Shown: positions 23,944 through 32,027 of the stretch, in pieces
Numbering within the stretch: position 1 is the first letter of the stretch
How the letters are laid out: every line of letters starts with the position of its first letter
Notes under the pieces: model-generated
The model's input: the letters and a program-made list of their open reading frames with translations, nothing else
Told to the model about the DNA's origin: nothing
Database searches by the model: none
Translations under genes and position numbers: made by a program
DNA from: a virus
Strand: one strand, 5' to 3'
Length of the DNA stretch: 36,014 bases
Virus record (IMG/VR): IMGVR_UViG_3300020810_000012
Location: 1 to 36,014 of that record

Positions 23944-25579
23944 GTGTCTCCAATCCCTCTTCAAACTCCTCACCGAGCTTGTCTACAGCCTCGCTATAGG
24001 ACACTGAAGATAGAGGCTGTCCGCCCCTGCATCCATCAGGGTACACCGTGAAGCCTCGCAGCCTGTGAGCGTAACTAGCAAGGGTATTAGCAAAGTCCTC
24101 CACCGTGTCCTCGTTGTTAAGCTTGCTTCCCCACTCTGGCAGGTTGATCGTGCTGCTGATGGACATATCAACATAGTCCTGTACGTCAGCTTGGAACTTC
24201 ATCCGACGCTTGTAGTCACTCGCTAGGTCCAAGGCAGACTCAATGCCATCAGGTTTCACACCGTACAGATCAATGATCTCCTGTGCTGCACTGTCTACAA
24301 CGTACTGATAGTGCCACTTGTTACCGCCTTTGAGATACCTGCGCTTGTAGGCAACAGCAAAGATAGGCTCAACACCAGTAGAAGTACCAGCAAGAATACC
24401 AATGCTGCCAGTAGGAGCGATAGCCCTATTAGCAACAGGACGGGTAACGCCAAACTCATCAGCAGTTTCTCTGCTAACCTTATCACTGACACCTTTGTAT
24501 ACTGATAGCCACTGGTGAAGTTCATCTGTGACTTCATACTTCTGACCTTTCTTAATTAACCATTCATGCATACCCATCAGACCAAGGCCAAGTCTACGGT
24601 TCTTCTCGCGTGTCTCATAGACCTTCTCATAAGGCAGCTTTGCTTTCATAGTACCACACATCAGGAACTTGGTTGCTAGTTCTACGGTCTGGCTGAACTC
24701 CTTAAGGCTACTGATGCGTCCCATGTTGATAGAACCAAGGTTGCACACGTCGCTATCGTCAGCGGATGTCACCTCAGTGCAAGCGTTGCGGAGTGTCTCA
24801 TCTTCCTTATCAAAGAAGTTAAAACTAAACCCCGGTTCAGCAGTCTTCAGAGCCTGTCTGACGTTAGTCGTAAACGTCTCACCTACTTCCCCTGTCTTCC
24901 AGTAATTCAATAGCCACTCTGTGTCATAGTTGACACTGATGTTTGTCATGTCCAGTGGTGCCGCGAAGTTGAAGTCCTGTTCTTTGACCTGACCTATGCT
25001 GAAACCTGTCTGGCCTACGTCCATATCGTACCAGTTCTTACTTGCCAAGAAGGCACCAATGTCACGGTGTTTCCAGTTCAGGCTGGCATAGATGGCAGAC
25101 CTACGACTACCACCCTGCATAACCCTGCGACCAATTTCGTTCAGCATCTGCATCTTAGGTATAGGTCCGCTGGATAGACCACCTGTCTTGCTCAGACCAG
25201 AACCTTCTGGACGATAGACCGAATAGTCCACACCGATACCACCGCCTGTCATCAGGCAGGACTCAGCCTTCCAGCTAAGGTTGGCCCAATCTTCTCGGCT
25301 ATCCTCTTCAGCCTTCAAGAGATAGCAGTTGTTGAAGAACTTGTTAGGACGGCCAGCGTAGTACAGGTAGCGACCACCGGGTATGAACTTAAGTTCTCGT
25401 ACCATCTCTGTAAGAGTACCTACCTCATCCTTCGTAAGGAGATCACCACATACATCATCAACCAAGGTCTTAGCTAAGTCATGCCAAGTCATGCACCCTT
25501 CATGGGCATACTTGTGTTTGAAGATGTCTTCGCTAAACTTGGAGCGGAACATTGGATTCTCGTTAGATTTAAAAGTCAT
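23897..25579 (-). CDS. nrdJ: Adenosylcobalamin-dependent ribonucleotide reductase (class II)
   Basis: 560 residues, preceded by AAGGAAA. It reduces ribonucleotides to deoxyribonucleotides for phage DNA synthesis, using adenosylcobalamin as radical source, so no small subunit is needed. Signatures: N-terminal redox Cys in NNCYLL (C85); finger-loop NACTE (N265, C267, E269) with the radical Cys; second redox Cys in VCNLGSIN (C279); phosphate-binding APTGSIGILAGTSTGVEP (388-405). A C-terminal Cys pair (C549, C558) could serve as the shuttle for re-reduction. Host B12 is required, which points to a cobalamin-using host. The gene is near the end of the early operon after thyX. Confidence 0.95.
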   Translation of the reverse strand: MTFKSNENPMFRSKFSEDIFKHKYAHEGCMTWHDLAKTLVDDVCGDLLTKDEVGTLTEMVRELKFIPGGRYLYYAGRPNKFFNNCYLLKAEEDSREDWANLSWKAESCLMTGGGIGVDYSVYRPEGSGLSKTGGLSSGPIPKMQMLNEIGRRVMQGGSRRSAIYASLNWKHRDIGAFLASKNWYDMDVGQTGFSIGQVKEQDFNFAAPLDMTNISVNYDTEWLLNYWKTGEVGETFTTNVRQALKTAEPGFSFNFFDKEDETLRNACTEVTSADDSDVCNLGSINMGRISSLKEFSQTVELATKFLMCGTMKAKLPYEKVYETREKNRRLGLGLMGMHEWLIKKGQKYEVTDELHQWLSVYKGVSDKVSRETADEFGVTRPVANRAIAPTGSIGILAGTSTGVEPIFAVAYKRRYLKGGNKWHYQYVVDSAAQEIIDLYGVKPDGIESALDLASDYKRRMKFQADVQDYVDMSISSTINLPEWGSKLNNEDTVEDFANTLASYAHRLRGFTVYPDGCRGGQPLSSVSYSEAVDKLGEEFEEGLETHDICDITGHGGSCGV

Positions 25580-25590
25580 TGTTATTTTCC

Positions 25591-25794
25591 TTAGTGAACT
25601 GATGGTGCATGGGTGGCAAAGAAGTCGGCTTCCTGATTCATTTGAATAGCAAAGTCTTCAAGAGCTTCGATTACAAAGTACGTAAGACTCCTTTCATTCA
25701 ACATTGCTAACTCTTTAAAAAGAATAACTACTTCTTCTGACAATCCTTCTTTTAAAAGCTCCGTCATGTATGCTTGTTCGATGTACTCATCCAT
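25591..25794 (-). CDS. Small acidic helical protein between DUF6378-like gene and nrdJ
   Basis: 67 residues from ATG at 25794 (GGAGG ten bases upstream); the longer reading frame starting at 25863 would overlap the upstream gene heavily and is rejected. MDEYIEQAYMTELLKEGLSEEVVILFKELAML is predicted helical, and the C-terminus contains NQEADFFATHAPSVH. It overlaps the end of the DUF6378-like gene by 8 bp. I do not recognise the family. Position beside ThyX and nrdJ suggests a link to nucleotide supply, by context only. Confidence 0.75.
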   Translation of the reverse strand: MDEYIEQAYMTELLKEGLSEEVVILFKELAMLNERSLTYFVIEALEDFAIQMNQEADFFATHAPSVH

Positions 25795-26080
25795 GAGGTT
25801 CGTCCTCCGTTGGGGTGACTGCTGACATCTCTGCTGCCAGTGCAGCGTAACCACATATATCAATAAAGCTGTCGTCTTTGTATGTCTCCATGCACCTAGC
25901 TACCTTAACAAGTATCATCATAATAGCAACATCAGAGGCAGACAACTTAAGCTGATGATCAGTATAATTATTCCAGAACTCTGCAATTCTCATATGATTT
26001 AGAGTGGCATCTCCATAGTCTACTGCACGATCACCGTTGATAAGGTCGCTTGCTTCTGCAAGAATGTTGTCACGCTTCAT
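25787..26080 (-). CDS. DUF6378-like protein
   Basis: 97 residues with a good GAGGAG site. The patterns ILAEASDLINGDRAVDYGDATLNHMRIAEFWNNYTD and SASDVAIMMILVKVARCMETYKDDSFIDICGYAALAAEM match the phage DUF6378 domain, with its GDR...YGD...N and D...M...K..R......D...D..GY motifs. This family is all-helical and resembles MazG-type pyrophosphohydrolases in layout, so a role in nucleotide metabolism is plausible; the activity is not shown. It begins one base after the thyX stop. Confidence 0.85.
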   Translation of the reverse strand: MKRDNILAEASDLINGDRAVDYGDATLNHMRIAEFWNNYTDHQLKLSASDVAIMMILVKVARCMETYKDDSFIDICGYAALAAEMSAVTPTEDEPHG

Positions 26081-26081
26081 T

Positions 26082-26726
26082 TTAATTCTCCTCTTTCATC
26101 AGTGCATCCCAACTTATATTATAAAACATTTTAGCACGACTGTCAATCTCTTTTGCAATGAAGCTTGTCTCTGCCTGTGCATCCTCAGCCAACCTCAGTT
26201 TACATACACGGCTGAAGGCGTACAATGATCCGGTCCAGTACCACTCAGTATACGCACTCTGAGGCAGCACCATACGTGCCTGTTCAGGAGATACCCCCAG
26301 TTCTAATAGATGTTTGTATGTCCACAGGGCTTTGTTCAAGGACATATGATAAGGATCAACCATTTGATCATGTTGATTGATGTCTATAATCTCATCAGAA
26401 GAACCCTGCTTTTTATTCTCCGCAGCCCCTCTCCAATGTTCAGGTTCATAGAACTCTGGATCATCAGACACGTACCGCCTACTTACCTCGTTCCAGACCA
26501 GACCTACTTGGTGCTTGGCAAGCTGCCGAGCTACAAAGATAGGTGCTTTGATACGAAACTGTAGGCTAGTATGTGCAAAAGGGGACCAATGTTTATGAGA
26601 GGCAAGGTAGTTGATAAGTTTTTCATCACCGTCTTGTAAGTCTGAATGTTGTTTACTGAAGCTAACCCTTGCTGCGTTTACGATAGTCAGGTCAGACCCC
26701 ATGTAATCTATAAGTTGAACCTTCAT
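26082..26726 (-). CDS. thyX: Flavin-dependent thymidylate synthase
   Basis: 214 residues. It makes dTMP from dUMP with FAD and methylenetetrahydrofolate. Residues 67-86 (RQLAKHQVGLVWNEVSRRYV) correspond to the ThyX motif RHRxxSxNExSxRY: NE-S-RY is exact, while the leading R-H-R is K71-H72-Q73 here. Other ThyX-like features are SPFAHTSLQFRIKAPIFVARQ before the motif and a C-terminal R-x-x-x-E helix. The ATG overlaps the previous gene stop (ATGA). Phages use it to raise dTMP for their own replication; it lies beside nrdJ in the same operon. Confidence 0.92.
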   Translation of the reverse strand: MKVQLIDYMGSDLTIVNAARVSFSKQHSDLQDGDEKLINYLASHKHWSPFAHTSLQFRIKAPIFVARQLAKHQVGLVWNEVSRRYVSDDPEFYEPEHWRGAAENKKQGSSDEIIDINQHDQMVDPYHMSLNKALWTYKHLLELGVSPEQARMVLPQSAYTEWYWTGSLYAFSRVCKLRLAEDAQAETSFIAKEIDSRAKMFYNISWDALMKEEN

Positions 26727-26926
26727 TCTCCGTACTCCTCTTCAAACCCCAGTACTTCTTCAACATCAATGTCGAAAACTTCTCTGAGATAATACATCCT
26801 TTCTTCCAGCAAATCATCAAACCTTTCTAGGATATCTTCGCTGGTGATGTTCAGCAACTCACAAAGTAGAGTAGGGTCTGCTACTTCGGAAAGCCTCTGA
26901 ACAAACTGGTCAGTTGATAAAGGCAT
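26723..26926 (-). CDS. Small acidic protein, unknown
   Basis: 67 residues, strong GGAGG site nine bases before ATG, 17-bp overlap with endonuclease I and 4-bp overlap with thyX. It contains DPTLLCELLNITSEDILERFDDLLEERMYYLREVF, an acidic, helical pattern (LLNI.SEDI..RF.D.) that I remember as a recurrent small protein in marine podovirus replication operons. The acidic tail ends EVLGFEEEYGE. Function unknown. Confidence 0.8.
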   Translation of the reverse strand: MPLSTDQFVQRLSEVADPTLLCELLNITSEDILERFDDLLEERMYYLREVFDIDVEEVLGFEEEYGE

Positions 26927-27275
26927 CTTTTATGTCCTCCAAAGTATACCACTTAAGCTTCTCCTTCTCACACCACCCAGCCATTGTCATCTTGCTTCCT
27001 TTCCTTAGCTTCTTGTTTGGATTGTACAAGAGGAACACTAGCTGTTTCTTTTTGGGGAGACTGTCCCTAATGGCTTTATACTTCTGAGTATCCCCTACCC
27101 TAAAGAAACCTTTAGCTTCCACTAGAATATCAATCCTGTTCTTGTCATTACGACCTACAAAATCAGGTATATAATTCCGGTGAACTACGTAGGGGATTTT
27201 CTCAGGTTCATACTTACAGTAATCTTTCAGAAGAAGTCCCGCAGTCTCTTCAAACTTATTACGATACGGTGTCAT
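26910..27275 (-). CDS. Endonuclease I, Holliday junction resolvase (T7 gp3-like)
   Basis: 121 residues. It resolves branched DNA before packaging and degrades host DNA. Active-site layout follows T7 endonuclease I: an N-terminal acidic residue in KFEE (about E9/E10), then PDFV (D38) and VEAKG (E53, K55), giving E..PD-x(n)-ExK. The downstream block SKMTMAGWCEKEKLKW parallels the ...KGSPT.Y.EFCEKHGIKF region of the T7 enzyme. Length is slightly under T7 (149). No clear ribosome site; the start overlaps the previous gene by 17 bp, implying coupled translation. Confidence 0.9.
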   Translation of the reverse strand: MTPYRNKFEETAGLLLKDYCKYEPEKIPYVVHRNYIPDFVGRNDKNRIDILVEAKGFFRVGDTQKYKAIRDSLPKKKQLVFLLYNPNKKLRKGSKMTMAGWCEKEKLKWYTLEDIKDAFIN

Positions 27276-27447
27276 TAGACTTTTTTACGCGAGAGGTCTT
27301 TACTTCTTTGACCAAGGCCTGTGTCATCCCGCCTGTCTGGGACACGAAGGGTGTTCCATGAAGCTCCCATCCGTCATTCAATAGTGCTGAGACTGTCGTT
27401 TCAAAACGATCATGTCGCGGTGTGTTGACTACTTTAAATTCAATCAT
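27259..27447 (-). CDS. DUF1737-like small protein
   Basis: 62 residues from ATG at 27447 (GAGGAG before it; an upstream in-frame ATG at 27462 is less likely). MIEFKVVNTPRHDRFETTVSALLNDGWELHGTP, then MTQALVKEV matches the DUF1737 pattern (Y.V.......L...VN.LL..GW.L.G......  .Q.L.K). Function is unknown; such proteins are common in phage early regions. It overlaps the exonuclease stop by 8 bp (ATGATTGA). Confidence 0.8.
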   Translation of the reverse strand: MIEFKVVNTPRHDRFETTVSALLNDGWELHGTPFVSQTGGMTQALVKEVKTSRVKKSNDTVS

Positions 27448-28351
27448 AGTTGTTCTCCTCATTGTCTAGGTTTATTTCGGGATAGGGATATCCCTTACGA
27501 TTCTTAGGAACTTTTACGGTAGTTGTTAAGAACTTTGGTCCAGAGCCTGTAGCAAAAGCCCGCACTTCTGGATAGCAATGTCTCTTGAACTGGCAGTATG
27601 AGCAGGTAGTAGAGAGTTTTAAATTTCCTGACTTCCCATCCTCCACTGGAGAGTAACATCTTGATGGTCGGTCTTCCTGCTTGACGGACTTTTTTACATG
27701 CTCAATCCTTTCTTCAATGTCACCTGAGAAGAACTCATGCATTGGATCGTCAGTGTTATCAAGGTCGTACTGTAGGACTGCAAGCTTACCGCTGTCTCTG
27801 TCCATTGCAAGCCATGCCCACTTACGATCTCCCTCTGCATGTGCGTAGGCTTTGATCTGATCCACGTATCCAAAGTCATCGTGCTTTGCAAGTGACCTGT
27901 CTTTGAATTTCATCAGGCCAAACTTGGTGGTAGACTTAACGTCCGTTACAAGACCATCGATCTTACAGTCCATGTGTCCGGTAACACCTGCCACCTTAAC
28001 CTGCTTCTGTTCATCAGTAACCTCATGGCCTGAGAGCCTTACGAAAAGCAGGAGCATCTCCTCTACCATGTGTCCGTACATAAACTTGATAAGGGTATAT
28101 GGTTTGATCTTCTCGCCACGATATCCGTTGTATGAATACCACTGAACTAGATCGTTCTTACCTACCGCAGAGAGACGAAGCTTACTGCTCTGTCTTGCGC
28201 CTGTGCTAGGCAGGAACTCCTTACGCATGATGTCTTTCATAGCTTCACCGAACTTATCAATCTCGGTTTCGACATCGACACTCTTATCAGAGTTGCGATC
28301 CTTCATTAGTTTGTAGACATCTTCTACTAAGGTGTCGATTGTCTTATCCAT
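27440..28351 (-). CDS. PD-(D/E)XK exonuclease with Cas4-like cysteine cluster
   Basis: 303 residues, with AGGAG before ATG. This is the likely counterpart of T7 gp6 exonuclease for DNA degradation and recombination. Catalytic motifs: GHMVEE (about 93-98), HMDCKIDG (D128), LVTDVKSTT (D137-x-K139), and YVDQIKAYAHA (Q165). The C-terminal TTCSYCQFKRHC with C232 gives four cysteines (C232, C250, C253, C259), the arrangement of Cas4/AddB-type nucleases with a 4Fe-4S cluster. A palindromic repeat sits 18 bases upstream of the start. Confidence 0.87.
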   Translation of the reverse strand: MDKTIDTLVEDVYKLMKDRNSDKSVDVETEIDKFGEAMKDIMRKEFLPSTGARQSSKLRLSAVGKNDLVQWYSYNGYRGEKIKPYTLIKFMYGHMVEEMLLLFVRLSGHEVTDEQKQVKVAGVTGHMDCKIDGLVTDVKSTTKFGLMKFKDRSLAKHDDFGYVDQIKAYAHAEGDRKWAWLAMDRDSGKLAVLQYDLDNTDDPMHEFFSGDIEERIEHVKKSVKQEDRPSRCYSPVEDGKSGNLKLSTTCSYCQFKRHCYPEVRAFATGSGPKFLTTTVKVPKNRKGYPYPEINLDNEENNYD

Positions 28352-28368
28352 TTTAATCTCCTGTTTTA

Positions 28369-28381
28369 TGGGACGGTCCCA
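28369..28381. promoter_or_regulatory. Start-associated palindrome, copy a
   Basis: TGGGACGGTCCCA between the polymerase stop (28384) and the exonuclease start (28351), 18 bases before that start on the - strand. It is the only copy inside the replication gene block and a near-perfect palindrome. Confidence 0.7.
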
Positions 28382-28383
28382 GA

Positions 28384-30114
28384 TTAATGAGTTGATGCCC
28401 AGTTGTCTCCGACTTTGTACTCACCGTCCAAAGGACACTTGAGTTCCATCCGAGTACCAGCCGCTTTGATACACTCTACTGCCAACCATCCAAACTTTTC
28501 TGCATGAGCTTCCTTAACTTCTACCTGAAACTCATCATGTATATTTCCTACAAATCTGTAGTCCATGCTATGTATGATAGCATACTCATCTAAGATTGTC
28601 AATGCTTTCTTCATAATAACTGCACCGGCTGACTGTAAAAGTGTATTCAAAGCAGCGTGTTCGCTTCGTACTATCAGGCGTCTGCCGTCGAGTCCTCTGA
28701 GGTGGCCCCGCTTGGCCGCCCGTAGGACTCGTTCCCGTAGAGTTCGAAGAGATGGTGTGTTAGTGAGAAACTTTTCTTTAAGTTTTGCTCCGTCTCGTTT
28801 AGAACCGCCGACAACGCTTCCGATCTTGGCATCTCCTGCGCCGTAGAGGAAAGCATAGATAAAAGTTTTAGCGTTGTCTCTTGTTGAAAGGCCAGCAGCT
28901 TTCTGGTTTGCTGTATGTACGTCTCCGTGCGTGACTTCATGTGTGTACTCCTCATCGTTCATGTAATGGGCTAACATTCTAAGCTCCAGACCTGCCGCGT
29001 CTATGCCTACAAGCTTGTAACCTTTTGGTACTGTCCAGCACTGACGACATTCAGTGCCATACGGGGAGTAAGAGGCAGGGACTTGTGCCATATTAGGGCT
29101 GCTATGGGTCATGCGTCCCGTTACTGCACCGATAGGATTGACCCTACCGTGTACCCTGCCGTCTTCCTCCACCGCTTCTATCCAAGACTGAACTTGCGCT
29201 GATCTCTTCTGCAACATAAGATACTCAGCTATTAGTTTGGCTTCGGGTATATCAACCTTGGATAAAATTCCTTCGTCTACTATCGGCTGACCCTTCTCAG
29301 TAAAGTTCTCTGGCTTCCATCCGTAGAACTTAAGATGTCTTCCGATCTGTTGTCTCGAACCTAGATTAAACTCAGGCCAGTCTACCCTAGAAAACGGACC
29401 AGCGATGCTACTGTAATCATCACCAAGAAACCTAAGACCAACACTGCTAAGGGTGTTATCTTTTTTAATTTTAGGAGTGACCTCCCTGACAAATACAGGT
29501 AGCGGCGTAAACCTTTTATGCACTTCTTTTTCAACTTCAATACTCCTTTGTTTTAGTTGCGCTTGTATGTCAAAAGCTTTCTTCATATCAAGCAACCAAC
29601 CAGTTCGTTCTTGTTTAGAGATAATCTGCTGAACTTTATGCTCCAGTTCTACAGACTCTCCGGGAAACTTACTGAGCAATTCAGCAAGCTTGGTGTATAA
29701 CTTAGCAGTAACTTCAACGTCTATCGTGCAGTACTTAATCATCTCTTCTGAGAGCTTAGTCCAATCATCATGCTCAGACTTTGGAAACTTCAGCCTCTCT
29801 CCCCATGCACGTAGCGAGTGACCCCCGTCTAATTGTGGATCGTACAGCCTCGACATGACAAGAGTATCCTCAATCTCCACGCTATCAAAAGAAATACCAA
29901 GGTGTTTTTCTAAAACTGGTTGATCAAAATTTGTAATATTGTGACCAATAATAATGTCAAACCCATTGATATACTCCTGTATTTCTTCTCTCTCAACCGC
30001 TGGATTTAAAAAGTTCTTCTTGTATCCAGAATCCAAACTCATTGTCCCAATCATCCAGATGTTCTTGACGGGGAAAGCGGTGGTTTCGATATCTAGTATA
30101 AGCTTCTGTGTCAT
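28384..30114 (-). CDS. DNA polymerase, family A (T7-like)
   Basis: 576 residues. Replicative polymerase with proofreading. Exonuclease site: DIE (D8, E10), NFD (D64), and CTIDVEV (D132). Polymerase motifs: A, GIDAAGLELR (D372); B, RDNAKTFIYAFLYGAG (R412, K416, Y420, Y424); C, GNIHDEF (H526, D527, E528). Y420 takes the position of E. coli Phe762/T7 Tyr526. It is shorter than T7 gp5 (704), so the thioredoxin-binding loop appears to be missing or much reduced. The start overlaps the HNH gene by 122 bp. The N-terminal start is fixed by the DIE motif eight residues in. Confidence 0.95.
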   Translation of the reverse strand: MTQKLILDIETTAFPVKNIWMIGTMSLDSGYKKNFLNPAVEREEIQEYINGFDIIIGHNITNFDQPVLEKHLGISFDSVEIEDTLVMSRLYDPQLDGGHSLRAWGERLKFPKSEHDDWTKLSEEMIKYCTIDVEVTAKLYTKLAELLSKFPGESVELEHKVQQIISKQERTGWLLDMKKAFDIQAQLKQRSIEVEKEVHKRFTPLPVFVREVTPKIKKDNTLSSVGLRFLGDDYSSIAGPFSRVDWPEFNLGSRQQIGRHLKFYGWKPENFTEKGQPIVDEGILSKVDIPEAKLIAEYLMLQKRSAQVQSWIEAVEEDGRVHGRVNPIGAVTGRMTHSSPNMAQVPASYSPYGTECRQCWTVPKGYKLVGIDAAGLELRMLAHYMNDEEYTHEVTHGDVHTANQKAAGLSTRDNAKTFIYAFLYGAGDAKIGSVVGGSKRDGAKLKEKFLTNTPSLRTLRERVLRAAKRGHLRGLDGRRLIVRSEHAALNTLLQSAGAVIMKKALTILDEYAIIHSMDYRFVGNIHDEFQVEVKEAHAEKFGWLAVECIKAAGTRMELKCPLDGEYKVGDNWASTH

Positions 30115-30391
30115 CTATCAATGTCTCACCGTTTTTTAAAGCAACGTGTTCAAGTCTATGGCAGTTACTACATAGTATAGCACACTTGGCAGCTTCGTCA
30201 AGAACTTCTTGGTTCAACCTGTTCGACCTCCACTTGGATGCCTTGAGTCCGAACTGTTTTGTCTTGGGATTTCGATGGTGAAACTCCAGCACCTCTTCAG
30301 GATAGTGTTGATTGCATACCTCGCATGAATAGTTTGTCCTGCTCTTGACATACAATGATCGATTCAATCTTCCGACATCAGAATTCTTCAT
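29993..30391 (-). CDS. HNH endonuclease overlapping the polymerase gene
   Basis: 132 residues. Zinc-bound HNH nuclease: YSCEVCNQHY (C23, C26), LEFHHRNP (H38, H39) and CAILCSNCHRLEH (C74, C77, H78). These are all the core residues. This type is typical of free-standing homing endonucleases in phages, which cut a homologous allele lacking the gene and so spread. The domain ends by residue about 85; the remaining 40 residues overlap the start of the polymerase gene in another frame. It overlaps the primase-helicase gene by 14 bp at the other end. Confidence 0.87.
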   Translation of the reverse strand: MKNSDVGRLNRSLYVKSRTNYSCEVCNQHYPEEVLEFHHRNPKTKQFGLKASKWRSNRLNQEVLDEAAKCAILCSNCHRLEHVALKNGETLIDDTEAYTRYRNHRFPRQEHLDDWDNEFGFWIQEELFKSSG

Positions 30392-32027
30392 CAGCTACTC
30401 CCTGAATCTCAGGCGCAGCACCGGCAACCATACGCCCTGTGTCTGTGTCGAAGTACAGCCAGCCAGCGTGTCCTGTGCGTCCTGTGCGACGACACTTAAC
30501 AAGCTGAACCTTAGTGCAGTTGCGTTCATAGTCATCCTCAGACAGCTTGTCGCGGCTCAGGAGGATGGTATTAAATGCAATCTGATTGATAGACCCTGAT
30601 CCTTTCATGTCGTACTCACTGACATCGTGAGGGTCTTTGACTGCAGGTTTCCTGAGATGGGATACGATGATGATAGCTGCATTGGTTTCCTTGGCAAGCT
30701 TCAAGCAGCCATCCATGAACGAGTCTATCATCCCGTTCTCATTCGACTGTACTGCTGCCTGTAGAGGATCAAGGATGATAACCTCACAGTCCAGACCTTT
30801 GATCAGGTAACGCATACGAGCGAACAGGTCTTCGATGTCAGACGATCCGGCATGGTCATCGATGTGTATACGGTCAGACTCTTTGACCTCATCATAGAAG
30901 CCACGGTACTTGGTGTAGTCCCTGTCTTCCTCCTGTATCATCTTGATGTTCACACCGCCGACGACACTGACGACGTTCTCGGTCGTCTCTCCAATGGAGG
31001 ACTCAAGGAAGACAGCCCCTATCCTGCGGGTGGTTTCATTGTACAAACCGTACAACAAGTTGGTTACGAATGTGGTCTTACCTACAGATGTTAAGGCTCC
31101 TATGACAGTCACCTCCCCTGCCCCCATGCCACCGTTCATCATGCGATTGAGTGTACCAAACGAGGAAGGGAAGGGGATAATCTCCGCCTTGCCTCTGTTC
31201 ACAAACGCATCCCAGCAAGCTTCGTCAGATAGAGATACAACCCCGGCAGGTTTATATGCCTTCGCATCCCACCATGCCTTGACGAACTGCTGTACCTTAC
31301 CCGCAGCCAACATATCACCGGCATCTTTCATAGGCAGTGTAACTACCTTTGCCTTACCCGGAGAGAATAAAGTCATGGCTTCTTCGGATGCCTTCTGACC
31401 TGCAGGATCGTTATCAAAACAGATAACAACTTTATCGAAAGTCTCCAGCCACGGGAGAGATTCCTTGATGTCCTTAGCTGCTGCTGCTGCTCCTCGCTTG
31501 ATGCTGACGACGGGGTACTTCCCATCGAACATCTCAGCAACAGCCATAGCATCGATCTCTCCCTCGGTGATAGTGACAAACCTACCACCTTCAGCCCAGA
31601 TGCTTTGTCCGAATAGTCCTGTGGCTTCCAAGGTGCCTGTGGAATAGAAGTCTTTTGTCTCGCACCGACGAACCTTGGTTCCAACTACATCGCCCGACGA
31701 CTGCAAACGATAGGGGTAATGATGACGGGTTACACGCCCGTCCTTGTCATGCTCAAGAGTAACTCCAAACTTTTCTACAATCTTCTGAGAAATACCACGG
31801 TCCTTAAGTGGGCCTGAGAGTCCGGTCATTTCTACTTTCCTTTTCGATTTGTATTGAGAGAGGGGAGCGGGGGGAGCCGAAGCCCCTCCCGCCCGTGTAT
31901 ATCCACACTTGAAGCAATACCCGTGGCCGTCGCTGTAGACCGCTAGGTTGTCTCCCTTCTTGTCACCACCGGCTGCTCTGCAAGCGGGACAAGATGCCTT
32001 GGATACAAACACTGACTGCTCAAGCAT
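30378..32027 (-). CDS. Fused primase-helicase (T7 gp4-like)
   Basis: 549 residues. It synthesises RNA primers and unwinds the replication fork. N-terminal zinc finger: CPAC (C13, C16) and CFKC (C38, C41). TOPRIM primase core: TITEGEIDAM (152-161), and CFDNDPAG (203-210). RecA-type helicase: Walker A GALTSVGKTT (310-319), Walker B VIILDP (416-421), and VSHLRKP (455-461). The C-terminus ends VADEEF, an acidic tail with a final Phe, as in T7 gp4, which uses it to hold the polymerase. ATG overlaps the SSB stop (TAATG). Confidence 0.95.
   Translation of the reverse strand: MLEQSVFVSKASCPACRAAGGDKKGDNLAVYSDGHGYCFKCGYTRAGGASAPPAPLSQYKSKRKVEMTGLSGPLKDRGISQKIVEKFGVTLEHDKDGRVTRHHYPYRLQSSGDVVGTKVRRCETKDFYSTGTLEATGLFGQSIWAEGGRFVTITEGEIDAMAVAEMFDGKYPVVSIKRGAAAAAKDIKESLPWLETFDKVVICFDNDPAGQKASEEAMTLFSPGKAKVVTLPMKDAGDMLAAGKVQQFVKAWWDAKAYKPAGVVSLSDEACWDAFVNRGKAEIIPFPSSFGTLNRMMNGGMGAGEVTVIGALTSVGKTTFVTNLLYGLYNETTRRIGAVFLESSIGETTENVVSVVGGVNIKMIQEEDRDYTKYRGFYDEVKESDRIHIDDHAGSSDIEDLFARMRYLIKGLDCEVIILDPLQAAVQSNENGMIDSFMDGCLKLAKETNAAIIIVSHLRKPAVKDPHDVSEYDMKGSGSINQIAFNTILLSRDKLSEDDYERNCTKVQLVKCRRTGRTGHAGWLYFDTDTGRMVAGAAPEIQGVADEEF

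Noticed and set aside
30943-31398. 151-residue + strand frame in the helicase gene
   Set aside because: Antisense to the conserved helicase motifs, so a shadow.
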